This document shows, piece after piece, positions 52,913 through 61,524 of a DNA stretch of 64,000 nucleotides (position 1 is its first letter; each line of letters starts with the position of its first letter). The notes beneath the pieces were generated by a model that saw nothing but the letters and a program-made list of their open reading frames with translations, was not told where the DNA came from and searched no databases. The position numbers were made by a program, and so were the translations under genes. Source of the stretch: UBA1014 sp964344035 (GTDB lineage Bacteria > SAR324 > NAC60-12); assembly GCA_964344035.1 (NCBI GenBank), contig CAYFLK010000008.1:1-64000 (forward strand). The letters run 5' to 3'.

Positions 52913-54526
52913 TCAGTTCCTGCCTGTTTCCCCGGGAGGTCTTGTCCGCCACCGCCGGTGCATCCAAAAATACTGCTCAGGGTATCGCCTGATCATGGTT
53001 TCCAGCCCGGAAACCATTAGCTGTGTAAGTTTCCGGACATCCCGTTCCTGGTTTCCGGAGGCTTTGAAATCGATTGGCTGGAAGATAACTTCGACTCTCC
53101 GTTTCACATAAGGACAGCCGAAAAGCACAACCGGGCTACGGTTCATCAGGTGAAACGAAGCGGCACCGCGGCTGGTGGAAGCAGAGGTCCCAAAAAAATC
53201 AACAAACACCCCTGATTTGCGTTCGTCCTGGTCGATGAGCATGCCTACCAGTCGGTTTTCGCGCAGGGCATCCCAGATCTGCATGGTTGCCTGCTGCCCC
53301 TTGCCGATGGTCTGAATGCCCCAGCGGCGGCGTGTCATGTTCTGCAGTTCATCCGTCAGCGGGTTTGTCTGTGCTCCGACATACATCGCGGTTCGATAAC
53401 CTTTTTCCGAAAGCGTGGGGCACAGCACCTCCCAATTGCCGAAGTGCGCTCCCACCAACAGCACGCCTTTTCCTTTTTTGTATGCCTCCTCGAGTACTTC
53501 CGGATTGCGGAACAGCGTCCTTTCCTCCATCCTCCCGCCCCAGTTTTCCATACACATCACATCCAGCGCGAAGCGGGATGCCCAGCGGTAGCATCCTTTT
53601 GCTATACGCCGCTTGCGTGCTACCCGCAGTTCAGGATACGCAAGTTGAAGGTTGGACCAAACCACCTGTCTGCGCAGGCGGAAAACATAATAGAGCAGGG
53701 ATGCCAGCACCGAACCCGCACGGGCAACATGTGCTTCCGACGCTTTTCCAGCCCAGCTGCGTAAACCCCGGAAAAGGGTGGATTCCAGTTGGTGGCGTAA
53801 ACTCACCGGCTGTTTGCGGGCACCGGCTTTTGGCTTGTCTTCCGGATGCATAACAGGTCGGGGAGGCTGGAGCGGGACCTTGTGGTCATCCGCGGGAACG
53901 GCATTTCCCAATTCATGTTGCTGTTTCCTAAGAAACGGCGCCGGAAGCGGAGCGGGGGGAGATAGTTTTTTCTCGGCTTTGAGGGGATCGAAAACGGAAG
54001 CAGTTTGAATATCCGATTCAGCTACATGGTCCAAACTTTCCCAGGCTGTTGGAGGTTCAACATCCCCGACGAAAGTACGTTTTTTCAGAGCACTGTTTTT
54101 TGGCCGTGAATATTCCATCGAAACTGCCGGCGTCTTTAGTTCATCGGCCAGTCCCAAAGCGCTCATGCCCTGTTTCTGCTGGATGGCAAGCCAGCGTTCC
54201 TGGATCCGTTGCAATTCCTGTTGATGCCCGGTTAGTTTTGCCAGCATGGTGGGGGCACTATGCGCACTCGGCGATGCGTGAATCTTCCTGCTGAGCCTTT
54301 GATGCAGGGCAAGCAGATCACGGGAAATGCCTGACTGAACTGACAGGTAATGGCGCTGTGTCTCCTGCACATGCGTGACCTGATCATGCATCCGTTGCCA
54401 TTGATTAAACGGCACGGTCACCCTTTTATTAATTTGAGCCATGGTGAATGCGGGATCCTTCTTTACATCAAAACATGGAGTTTTGAATGCGGCGTTTTTA
54501 CCTGAGTTTAGGACAATACGGTTCAT
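52913..54526 (-). CDS. LpxL/HtrB-type lipid A acyltransferase with long N-terminal extension
   Basis: 537 residues, against about 300 for LpxL. The acyltransferase part occupies about 243-537: YYVFRLRRQVVWSNLQLAYPEL, the catalytic HxxxxE motif His361 to Glu366 (GAHFGNWE), and DQDERKSGVFVDFFGT. Its product would be a secondarily acylated lipid A. Residues 1-240 are a charged, Gln/Pro/Ala-rich stretch with a probable coiled coil at about 40-120 and no similarity I recognise. The usual N-terminal membrane anchor is missing. Confidence 0.85.
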   Translation of the reverse strand: MNRIVLNSGKNAAFKTPCFDVKKDPAFTMAQINKRVTVPFNQWQRMHDQVTHVQETQRHYLSVQSGISRDLLALHQRLSRKIHASPSAHSAPTMLAKLTGHQQELQRIQERWLAIQQKQGMSALGLADELKTPAVSMEYSRPKNSALKKRTFVGDVEPPTAWESLDHVAESDIQTASVFDPLKAEKKLSPPAPLPAPFLRKQQHELGNAVPADDHKVPLQPPRPVMHPEDKPKAGARKQPVSLRHQLESTLFRGLRSWAGKASEAHVARAGSVLASLLYYVFRLRRQVVWSNLQLAYPELRVARKRRIAKGCYRWASRFALDVMCMENWGGRMEERTLFRNPEVLEEAYKKGKGVLLVGAHFGNWEVLCPTLSEKGYRTAMYVGAQTNPLTDELQNMTRRRWGIQTIGKGQQATMQIWDALRENRLVGMLIDQDERKSGVFVDFFGTSASTSRGAASFHLMNRSPVVLFGCPYVKRRVEVIFQPIDFKASGNQERDVRKLTQLMVSGLETMIRRYPEQYFWMHRRWRTRPPGETGRN

Positions 54527-54675
54527 TGCTCAAGGGAGAGGAAGGAACGCGCACAATTTCAGCTTGAAGCTCCTTGATTTGAATGAGAAACAAAGCTTCT
54601 TTCATCCAATGCTGATTGGACCGTACTTTACGAATTTTTCAAGCAAGCCATTTAACTGCAATTTGAGACCATTAC

Positions 54676-55503
54676 ATGGATTATAAACTGAACTCAAAAA
54701 AACTTTTGAATGATGGGCGGATGATGCCTTATTTGGGGCTGGGCGTATACGACATCGGTTTGGGCGGTCGCACCTGCAGCGCCGTGCTGGCTTCCATAGA
54801 ATGCGGCTACAGACATTTCGACACTGCGTCCCTTTATGGAAATGAAGACGAAGTAGGCGAGGCAGTCAGGAATTCCGGAGTCCCGCGCGAAAAGCTTTTC
54901 GTCACCACAAAAGTGTGGAACAGCGATCAGGGTTACGAAAAAACACTAAAAGCCTTTGATGTGAGCTTGAAAAAAATGAAGCTCGATTACATCGACTTGT
55001 ACCTGCTTCACTGGCCTGTTCCAGGTTTGCGACTGGAATCCTGGAAAGCTCTTGAAAAATTGTACCGTGAGGGATATTGCAAATCCATCGGTGTAAGCAA
55101 CTTCATCCCCAGACACCTCGAGGAACTGATATCCATATGCGAAATCAAACCGGCGGTTAACCAGATTGAAATGAACCCTTTTCTCTGCCAGCTCTCCTGC
55201 CGTGAATACTGCAAGATGGAGGGTATCCACGTCACCGCCTACAGCCCGTTGACAAGCAGTAAGAAAATCAGTGACCCCAGACTGCGGAAAATCGCGGAGC
55301 AAAACGGAAAAAGTCCGGCACAGGTGATGCTGAGGTGGGGCCTTCAACACGGCATTTCGGTGATCCCTAAATCCTCAAACCCAGCCCGGATTCGTGAAAA
55401 CTCCAATATATTCGATTTTTCTCTCAATGAGGATGAAATGCTGTTTCTTGACGCTTTAGATGAGGAACTGCATACCGATTGGGACCCTAATGGAGTGCCT
55501 TGA
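54676..55503 (+). CDS. aldo/keto reductase
   Basis: 275-residue (alpha/beta)8 NADPH oxidoreductase. The catalytic tetrad is visible: Asp49 and Tyr54 (FDTASLYGNED), Lys79 (TTKVWN) and His112 (LLHWPV). The C-terminal cofactor motif VIPKSSNPARIREN is present. Reduces carbonyls; physiological substrate unknown. Divergent from the LpxL-type gene. Confidence 0.93.
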   Translation: MDYKLNSKKLLNDGRMMPYLGLGVYDIGLGGRTCSAVLASIECGYRHFDTASLYGNEDEVGEAVRNSGVPREKLFVTTKVWNSDQGYEKTLKAFDVSLKKMKLDYIDLYLLHWPVPGLRLESWKALEKLYREGYCKSIGVSNFIPRHLEELISICEIKPAVNQIEMNPFLCQLSCREYCKMEGIHVTAYSPLTSSKKISDPRLRKIAEQNGKSPAQVMLRWGLQHGISVIPKSSNPARIRENSNIFDFSLNEDEMLFLDALDEELHTDWDPNGVP

Positions 55504-55615
55504 AAGGATGGAAGTTTTCCAATTTTTTACCACAGAGAACAATAATGTGCTGTTTTAATAGCCTTTATTATCTGCTGTTTCATTAATGCCAGTGCATTGA
55601 TGAGTAACAGGCTGT

Positions 55616-56801
55616 TCAGGGTGTTTCCGGGACCATGGAACTTCCACTTTGTGACCTCCGAAAAGAAACATTCAGTCCCAGAATCACGGCAATCGAAGCA
55701 AACACCGAGGACAGCAGAAACGCGTGGCTGAACTGAATGCCTGCCGCCCAGCCCGCAAACAACGCCCCCAAGGCTCCGAATCCATCCATCAAAGAAAATG
55801 CAAAACCGAGTGTGAGGCCTTCCCGGCTCTGTGAATGCTCAACCGCTACCGCGAGCATCGAAGAGCGGATACACTCCAGCACCGCGACTCCAGCAAGCAG
55901 GACGACAAGCACCCCGGCAATGGAGCCTGCATCCTCGAACCACCCTACCGAAAAAGCCGCCAGCGCCGCAATCCCGTTGCCCAACACAATCACCCTGCGC
56001 CGCCCCGCCAGGTCTGAAAGCCTGCCGACAATCGGCTGGGCAACCGCACCAGCCAAGAGCATAGCCGCATAGGCAACACCAGTTTGGGACGATGACAAAC
56101 CGTGAAATTCCTGCAGGTATAATGGAATCATGCTCAGCAATGCGATCAGAGCCATGTGATAGATACTGATCAAGGCTATAATGTTCATCCCATCCCGGCT
56201 GGTCCATATCCGTAGAAGTTCCCGGAAACCGATGACCGGGAGAGAGCGGCCTGACTTCTGCTTCGGTACCCGGCTGGAGATTCGGAAAAAGGCCAGCCCC
56301 ATCAGCAATGCGGGGATAATTATCAACTGCAACGCTCCCCGCCAATCCATTTGTGCCAACAGGAACCCGACAATTACCGGGCCTACCACCGCAGAAAGAG
56401 TGCCCCCGAGTGCATGTATCCCCAGCGCCTGTGCGCGTCTGGACGGCGCGTTCTGCACGAGAATAGTGGTCGCCAGCGGATGCCATGCCGCGTCTCCGCA
56501 GCCTGCCAGGGCAAAAAGCAGAGCCAGCGACCAGAAACCGGGTGCAAAGGAAGCCAACAGGTATCCCGCGGCCACCCACCAGAATGTCGCCTGCAGCAAA
56601 CGTCCGCGGTGATGGAACGAATCCGATGGCGCTGCCCATGCTGTGGATCGCGATCAGCAAACCGACTTCCACCGGACTCAATTCCATTGCCATCGCAACT
56701 GCCGGTGCAAGAACCACAACCGAACAGGGCGCAAGATCGTTAGCGAAATGTCCCATGGCTAACGGTAGCAAAAGCGAACGGGTACGGGTTTTTTCAGTCA
56801 T
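55616..56801 (-). pseudogene. MFS transporter, frameshifted with loss of motif A
   Basis: Two frames together encode one major facilitator protein. The first (from ATG at 56801) gives TM1-TM2 up to HSMGSAIGFV. The second begins with HHRGRLLQATFWW and runs through the remaining helices to 55616. The join is at about 56611-56617. The residues expected between, the loop 2-3 motif A (G-x-L-A-D-R type), are absent, so this looks like a small out-of-frame deletion rather than a single-base error. An assembly artefact is possible. Substrate unknown. A MITE-like repeat abuts the start codon. Confidence 0.8.
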
Positions 56802-56904
56802 TGATGAACTCGTAAAAAGTCCCAAAACGCACAATTTCGTTCTCGTAACTCATTGAAATCATTAGATGTAAAAAACCGGATTTCGACTTTTTACGAAACC
56901 ATCA
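56802..56904. repeat. 103-bp MITE-like element with 20-bp inverted ends
   Basis: Ends TGATGAACTCGTAAAAAGTC (56802-56821) and GACTTTTTACGAAACCATCA (56885-56904) are inverted repeats matching at 17 of 20 positions. The 63-bp interior has no coding sequence. It fills the upstream region of the broken MFS gene. I recall very similar termini in deltaproteobacterial intergenic regions, but could not verify this. Confidence 0.65.
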
Positions 56905-56969
56905 GTCATTAAACAATTGATTAAATTCCGGATTAAGACAGGCTGCTTTCCCCGGCAATTTATGCGGGA

Positions 56970-57500
56970 CTACTTGCTGAATGATGTGGTGATTACAAAC
57001 TCAGTGAAAAGTATTTTCCTGATGACGTGCGGGTCGTCCCATCCGGGTTCCTTCGGGAACAGCTTACTGATTTTTGAAATCAAGTCCGCGCGCATTTGAT
57101 CTCGACCTTCTTCTGTGTAGAGCTGTTTTGCTGTGTAGCCGGGCAATACGCTGAGCAGAACGTCTTTGACCAGCGGCATACGGGTGGCAAGGTAGAATTT
57201 GGCGGGCACCTCACTCATCATCAGTTGCAGCCCAATGCGGAAATTGTGCTTGCCGTCTTTCAGCAGCACGGAATAAGTACCGAGTTCAAGAAAAGCAGGG
57301 GCTTCCAGCGGGGTGATATCAACTGGGATCTCCTCAACTTCCTCTTCCACGGACTCCTCCTCGTCTCCTCCAGAAAAAAGGAAAAAAGCGACCACCGCGA
57401 GGATAACTATCCCCAGAACCGCGGCAATGACGATGATCAGATTCTTTTTTCCGGAGTTATCCGTTTCCGCTTGTTTTGCGGTTGCTTCTTCTTCTCCCAT
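56970..57500 (-). CDS. fliL: flagellar basal body protein FliL
   Basis: FliL sits beside the stator and supports torque. 176 residues: a short cytoplasmic tail, membrane helix at about 20-42 (LIIVIAAVLGIVILAVVAFFLF), an acidic linker, and the periplasmic domain with FLELGTYSVLLKDG. The C-terminal VIRKILFTEFVI is characteristic of FliL. It stands 12 kb from the other flagellar genes, without fliM or motA alongside. Confidence 0.92.
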   Translation of the reverse strand: MGEEEATAKQAETDNSGKKNLIIVIAAVLGIVILAVVAFFLFSGGDEEESVEEEVEEIPVDITPLEAPAFLELGTYSVLLKDGKHNFRIGLQLMMSEVPAKFYLATRMPLVKDVLLSVLPGYTAKQLYTEEGRDQMRADLISKISKLFPKEPGWDDPHVIRKILFTEFVITTSFSK

Positions 57501-58403
57501 GGGTTGTTCCGCAATCTTGGATGGTATCGTTCAGGCTACATCGCGGCGGGCCAGTAAGCAAGTGAGTTATCGGGTAGATAAAGCAGTCGTTATTCGTATT
57601 CGAGTGTGTACCAGATTGTGCCATTACCGATAAGCCCCAAACCTGGTATCTGTTTCGCACCCATCCGTCTCCACTATCTCCACCCTTTCCGTCCCGGTGA
57701 TCGCAGTGCTTGCCGATGCAGTGAGGGAGTTGCGTTTCCCTCCCTTGATTGATCTGGTCGCACTTGCCCTGATCTGTGTTTCGGTTGTACTGGCACTCAC
57801 TTCAACGGTTACAGCCAATCATCGTGTTTCGAACAGGCAAAAAACTAAGGACCGTCCATGACGATAAATGTAGATTGTGCCGGCGGCAGTAATCATTTGC
57901 AGCTTCAAATACAACTCGAACCTATATTCATAACCCCGGGAAGGTGACCCCATTCGGCCCAATATTTGAAGTGAAGTATTAACCCTAAATGCCGATATTA
58001 TAACTACATGGATGCAGAAACCTTAATCACCAGGACTTCCATGGATGCAACCAGGCTATCCAACACATCCGCGGACCAGAACCAAAGGTCCGGCGCCTAT
58101 CCTGGCTTCTGGACGGGACCCCGAAAGGAACCCCTCCTCGGGGACGGCGTGTCCATCGAAACCTTCCTGTCTCACTTCGCAAGGACACCGGATAAAACAA
58201 AGCGCTGAACCTGACAGGCGGCAACCTGAATCGTCAGTTGTTGGCCTGTGGACAACAAGTACATTTGAGTACTTGTTTTTGGTTTTGTTCCCTTGTTTTG
58301 CTACACTGACAAAATCTAATTCAGTATCAGCAACTTTTCACTGGTCTTAGGAAATGAGATTCCCGGAATCCATCACTACAACCGGGATAAAACACGGGCT
58401 GCC
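57501..58403. other. 903-bp region without a confident gene
   Basis: Short frames occur on both strands (57624-57818 minus, a hydrophobic plus-strand frame ending near 57859, and 58008-58208 plus), none with a recognisable family or good start. A CCCCGA/TCGGGG stem lies near 58120-58143. It could hold decayed genes or small unrecognised ones. Confidence 0.4.
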
Positions 58404-59564
58404 ATGAAACCCCCATTTGAATTTGCCACCGCAAACCGGATCGTGTTTGGTACGGGGAAGGTCAGGGATGTGCCGGAAATAGCAGCTGATTCCGGACAGC
58501 ACGCTTTGCTCGTGAGCGGTAAAAACACTGAACGCTCCGAAGCTTTGCGAAAACACCTGGTGGAGAGCGGAATAACCGTCACGCGACTGCAAATTACAGG
58601 CGAGCCCAAAATCCCCGCGATCGAGCAGGGAATCTCCCTGGCGAGAAAAGAGGGCTGCGACCTGGTGCTGAGTATGGGTGGCGGAAGCGTGATTGACTCC
58701 GGGAAAGCGGTTGCCGCCATGCTGACAAATTCCGGAGAACTGCTCGACTACCTGGAAGTTGTGGGCCGCGGAAAATCATTGCAGTTGCGCTCGGCACAGC
58801 ACATCGCTATTCCCACCACTGCCGGTACAGGGGCTGAAGTCACACGTAACGCCGTCATCGAATCTCCCCGGCACCATGTGAAAGTGAGCATGCGCAGTCC
58901 GCACATGCTCCCGCAAGTGGCGCTGATTGATCCGGAACTGACACTGGAAATGCCCCCGGAAATCACCGCCTCCACGGGACTGGACGCGCTGACCCAATTG
59001 TTGGAAGCTTTCGTGACACCGCTCGCAAATCCGGTGACAGACGGCCTGTGCCGGGAAGGATTGCGTTTTGCAGGGCGTTCCTTGCACCGCGCCTTTGAAT
59101 CTGGAGATGATCTCAACGCACGTGAAGAGATGTCGCTCGCCAGTTGTTTCAGCGGCATTGCGCTGGCAAACGCGAAGCTCGGCGCGGTTCACGGGTTCGC
59201 TGGTCCTCTCGGCGGAAGGTACCCTGCCCCACACGGAATGCTCTGCGCACGCCTGGCGCCCCCGGTGATGCGCGCAAATCTGGAGGCGCTGCGTGCGCGA
59301 ACCCCGGAATCCCCTGCACTGGAACGCTACGCTGAAGCCTCCAGGATTCTGACCGGAAATCCGTTCGCCACTGCGGAAAAAGGGATGGAGTGGCTGGAGG
59401 ACCTTACCAATGCTTTGAAAGTACCGGGACTTTCCCGTTTCGGTGTGAAGCAGGATGAGGTAACATCCATCGTGGAACAGTCCGAAAAATCAAGCAGCAT
59501 GAAGGGGAACCCCGTCGTTTTGAATAGCGCAGAATTGAGGAATATTTTGCTTGAAGCATTATGA
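58404..59564 (+). CDS. iron-type alcohol dehydrogenase family protein with altered metal site
   Basis: 386 residues with NAD motif MGGGSVID (91-98) and TTAGTGAEVT. In the metal site Asp194, His263 (GAVHGF) and His277 (APHGML) are kept, but the position that is His198 in Zymomonas ADH2 is Gln198 (TGLDALTQLLEAF), and the accessory His267 position is Gly. Metal binding may therefore be weakened or changed. Relatives reduce aldehydes or oxidise alcohols. It stands alone, followed by the ABM gene 82 bp downstream. Confidence 0.9.
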   Translation: MKPPFEFATANRIVFGTGKVRDVPEIAADSGQHALLVSGKNTERSEALRKHLVESGITVTRLQITGEPKIPAIEQGISLARKEGCDLVLSMGGGSVIDSGKAVAAMLTNSGELLDYLEVVGRGKSLQLRSAQHIAIPTTAGTGAEVTRNAVIESPRHHVKVSMRSPHMLPQVALIDPELTLEMPPEITASTGLDALTQLLEAFVTPLANPVTDGLCREGLRFAGRSLHRAFESGDDLNAREEMSLASCFSGIALANAKLGAVHGFAGPLGGRYPAPHGMLCARLAPPVMRANLEALRARTPESPALERYAEASRILTGNPFATAEKGMEWLEDLTNALKVPGLSRFGVKQDEVTSIVEQSEKSSSMKGNPVVLNSAELRNILLEAL

Positions 59565-59646
59565 TATGATTGGTGAACCATGAAGATTTTCCCAGTTTTT
59601 CACAAAAAGATAAATTGTACTTGAAACCATAACTCAGAGAGGTCTC

Positions 59647-59940
59647 ATGCACGTCACGCTGGTTCATGTGTACGTCAAGCCCGAATCCATTGAAGCATTC
59701 AAAGAGGCTACACGCCTAAACCACGAAGCCTCCATCCGGGAACCCGGCAACCGCCGCTTTGATGTGCTGCAGGACGCCGAAGTAGCCCACAAGTTTGTGC
59801 TTTATGAAGCCTATGCCTCGGAAGCCGACGCGAAGGCGCACAAAAAAACAGAACATTATCTTGCCTGGCGTGAAACAGTTGCCGAAATGATGGCACAGCC
59901 GCGCGCTGGCATACTTCATCACGGACTTTTTCCCAAATGA
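59647..59940 (+). CDS. antibiotic biosynthesis monooxygenase-domain protein
   Basis: 97-residue ABM-fold protein: HVTLVHVYVKPESIEAFKEA, PGNRRFDVLQDAE, FVLYEAYASEADAKAHKKT and a short C-terminal strand, similar in shape to LsrG/YgiN. Shine-Dalgarno GAGAGG precedes the ATG. These proteins often act as cofactor-free monooxygenases or isomerases; substrate unknown. Confidence 0.9.
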   Translation: MHVTLVHVYVKPESIEAFKEATRLNHEASIREPGNRRFDVLQDAEVAHKFVLYEAYASEADAKAHKKTEHYLAWRETVAEMMAQPRAGILHHGLFPK

Positions 59941-60132
59941 AGAAATTTAATCAGGTTGTGAATACGCCATATGCCATACGGAAAACACAAAATTGCTAAG
60001 CAGGGCTCCACTACACGCCCATCGCCTGTCTGAGTGCGCCATGCAAGCAGGACCAAAGTGCTCTGGAATGTCAGGGCGCGCTGGGCCCAGGAGATTAGAA
60101 CCAGCAAACATTGATTATTAAAAGGGTGTCAG

Positions 60133-61326
60133 ATGAAAATCTCAACAGTCGCGTCTGCAAACTCAGTCACCCGGGAAGCTCTGGATGAATTAACTCGGAA
60201 ACTTCAGGTCCAACTTGGAGCGAAGCCAGACTTTCTTGCAGTGTACTACGCTGAAGTGCATGAGAGCGATTCCGTCGCCCATCAACTGAGTTCCTTTGCT
60301 GGAGAGGCCCCCGTTCACGGGGGGACCTCATGTTTAGGCGTGATGACCCAATCCGGGTTCCACGGCCAGGATGGTTCCGGAATAGGTTTGTTCGGGATCT
60401 CCGATCCGGACGGGGACTACGGTACGGGCGCCGCGACAATGGGTGATGATCCACGGAAAGCAGCGACCACGGCTGTTTTGAAGGCACTCGACAATGCCGG
60501 ACGAACCGGCGAAATGCCAGATTTGATCTGGCTCAACGCTGCACCGGGAAAAGAAGAAAAAGTGCTTGCGGGCATTGAAGACGTGCTCGGCAAAGACGTT
60601 CCGATAGGCGGAGGAAGCACAGGAGACAACTCCGTCAGCGGAAACTGGAATCAAATAGCGAACGGAGAAGTTTTTGACGATGCCGTTGTCGCCAGCGCGT
60701 TTTTTCCATCAGTCGAACTTTCTTATTCATTCCACAGCGGATATGACCCCACTGAAACAACCGGCAGCGTAACCCGCGCCGAAGGGCGAACCATCCAAGA
60801 AATCGATAGTCGTCCGGCGGCGGAAGTATATAACGAATGGACCGGCGGTTCGATAGCGGAAGTGCTGGAGACGGGTGGAAACGTGCTCGCGCTGACAACC
60901 CTGAACCCCATCGGCAGGGTGGTAGGCAAAACAGGTGGAGTCCCCTATTACAAACTGTCACATCCGGACGGGGTTACCCCCGAAGGCGGCCTGAGCCTCT
61001 TCTCAGAAATCTCGGTCGGAGACAAACTGGTGCTTATGCACGGGTCCCGGGAAAGCCTGATCAACCGCGCGGGACGGACCGCCAACTCCGCCATTACCTC
61101 CGGAGACTTTTCTACTGAGTCAGTCGCCGGGGCGCTGGTGATTTATTGCGCGGGATGCATGTTGACCATCCAGCAGGACATGGACGCAGTCGCCTCGGAA
61201 GTGAACAAAGCTCTCGGCGGCAAACCGTTTATCGGCATTTTCACTTTTGGCGAGCAAGGTTGTTTCCTCGGCAACGAAAACACGCATGGCAACCTGATGA
61301 TTTCAGTGGTGGCATTCAGTCAATAA
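60133..61326 (+). CDS. FIST-domain sensory protein
   Basis: 397 residues with a FIST N-terminal domain (PVHGGTSCLGVMTQSG, GGGSTGDNSVSG) and FIST C domain ending in GKPFIGIFTFGEQGCF and NLMISVVAFSQ. FIST is a sensory module thought to bind small ligands such as amino acids, usually linked to signalling proteins. Here it is free-standing and is followed on the same strand by a hybrid histidine kinase, suggesting a two-protein sensor. Conserved cysteines occur at CAGC near residue 341. Confidence 0.9.
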   Translation: MKISTVASANSVTREALDELTRKLQVQLGAKPDFLAVYYAEVHESDSVAHQLSSFAGEAPVHGGTSCLGVMTQSGFHGQDGSGIGLFGISDPDGDYGTGAATMGDDPRKAATTAVLKALDNAGRTGEMPDLIWLNAAPGKEEKVLAGIEDVLGKDVPIGGGSTGDNSVSGNWNQIANGEVFDDAVVASAFFPSVELSYSFHSGYDPTETTGSVTRAEGRTIQEIDSRPAAEVYNEWTGGSIAEVLETGGNVLALTTLNPIGRVVGKTGGVPYYKLSHPDGVTPEGGLSLFSEISVGDKLVLMHGSRESLINRAGRTANSAITSGDFSTESVAGALVIYCAGCMLTIQQDMDAVASEVNKALGGKPFIGIFTFGEQGCFLGNENTHGNLMISVVAFSQ

Positions 61327-61524
61327 GTATGGCAAAGCCAATCCAGTGTTTTCCGCGACCTTGTTGCTGATGCGGACAAAACCAACATTTTTAGGATGCG
61401 AAGTGCCGCCTGATTCCGTATCGATTGAAGGTATGGATGTGATGATCTCTCCTGCCAAACAATCCCTCATCGTTAATCCTGAGAGTCCCAATATCGCTGT
61501 GTCCTTCGCAAAATCGTCCCGCCC

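Noticed and set aside
57624..57818. 64-codon minus frame and an overlapping hydrophobic plus frame
   Set aside because: Thr/Ser/Ala-rich low complexity on minus, start TTG, no family; the plus frame lacks a convincing start.
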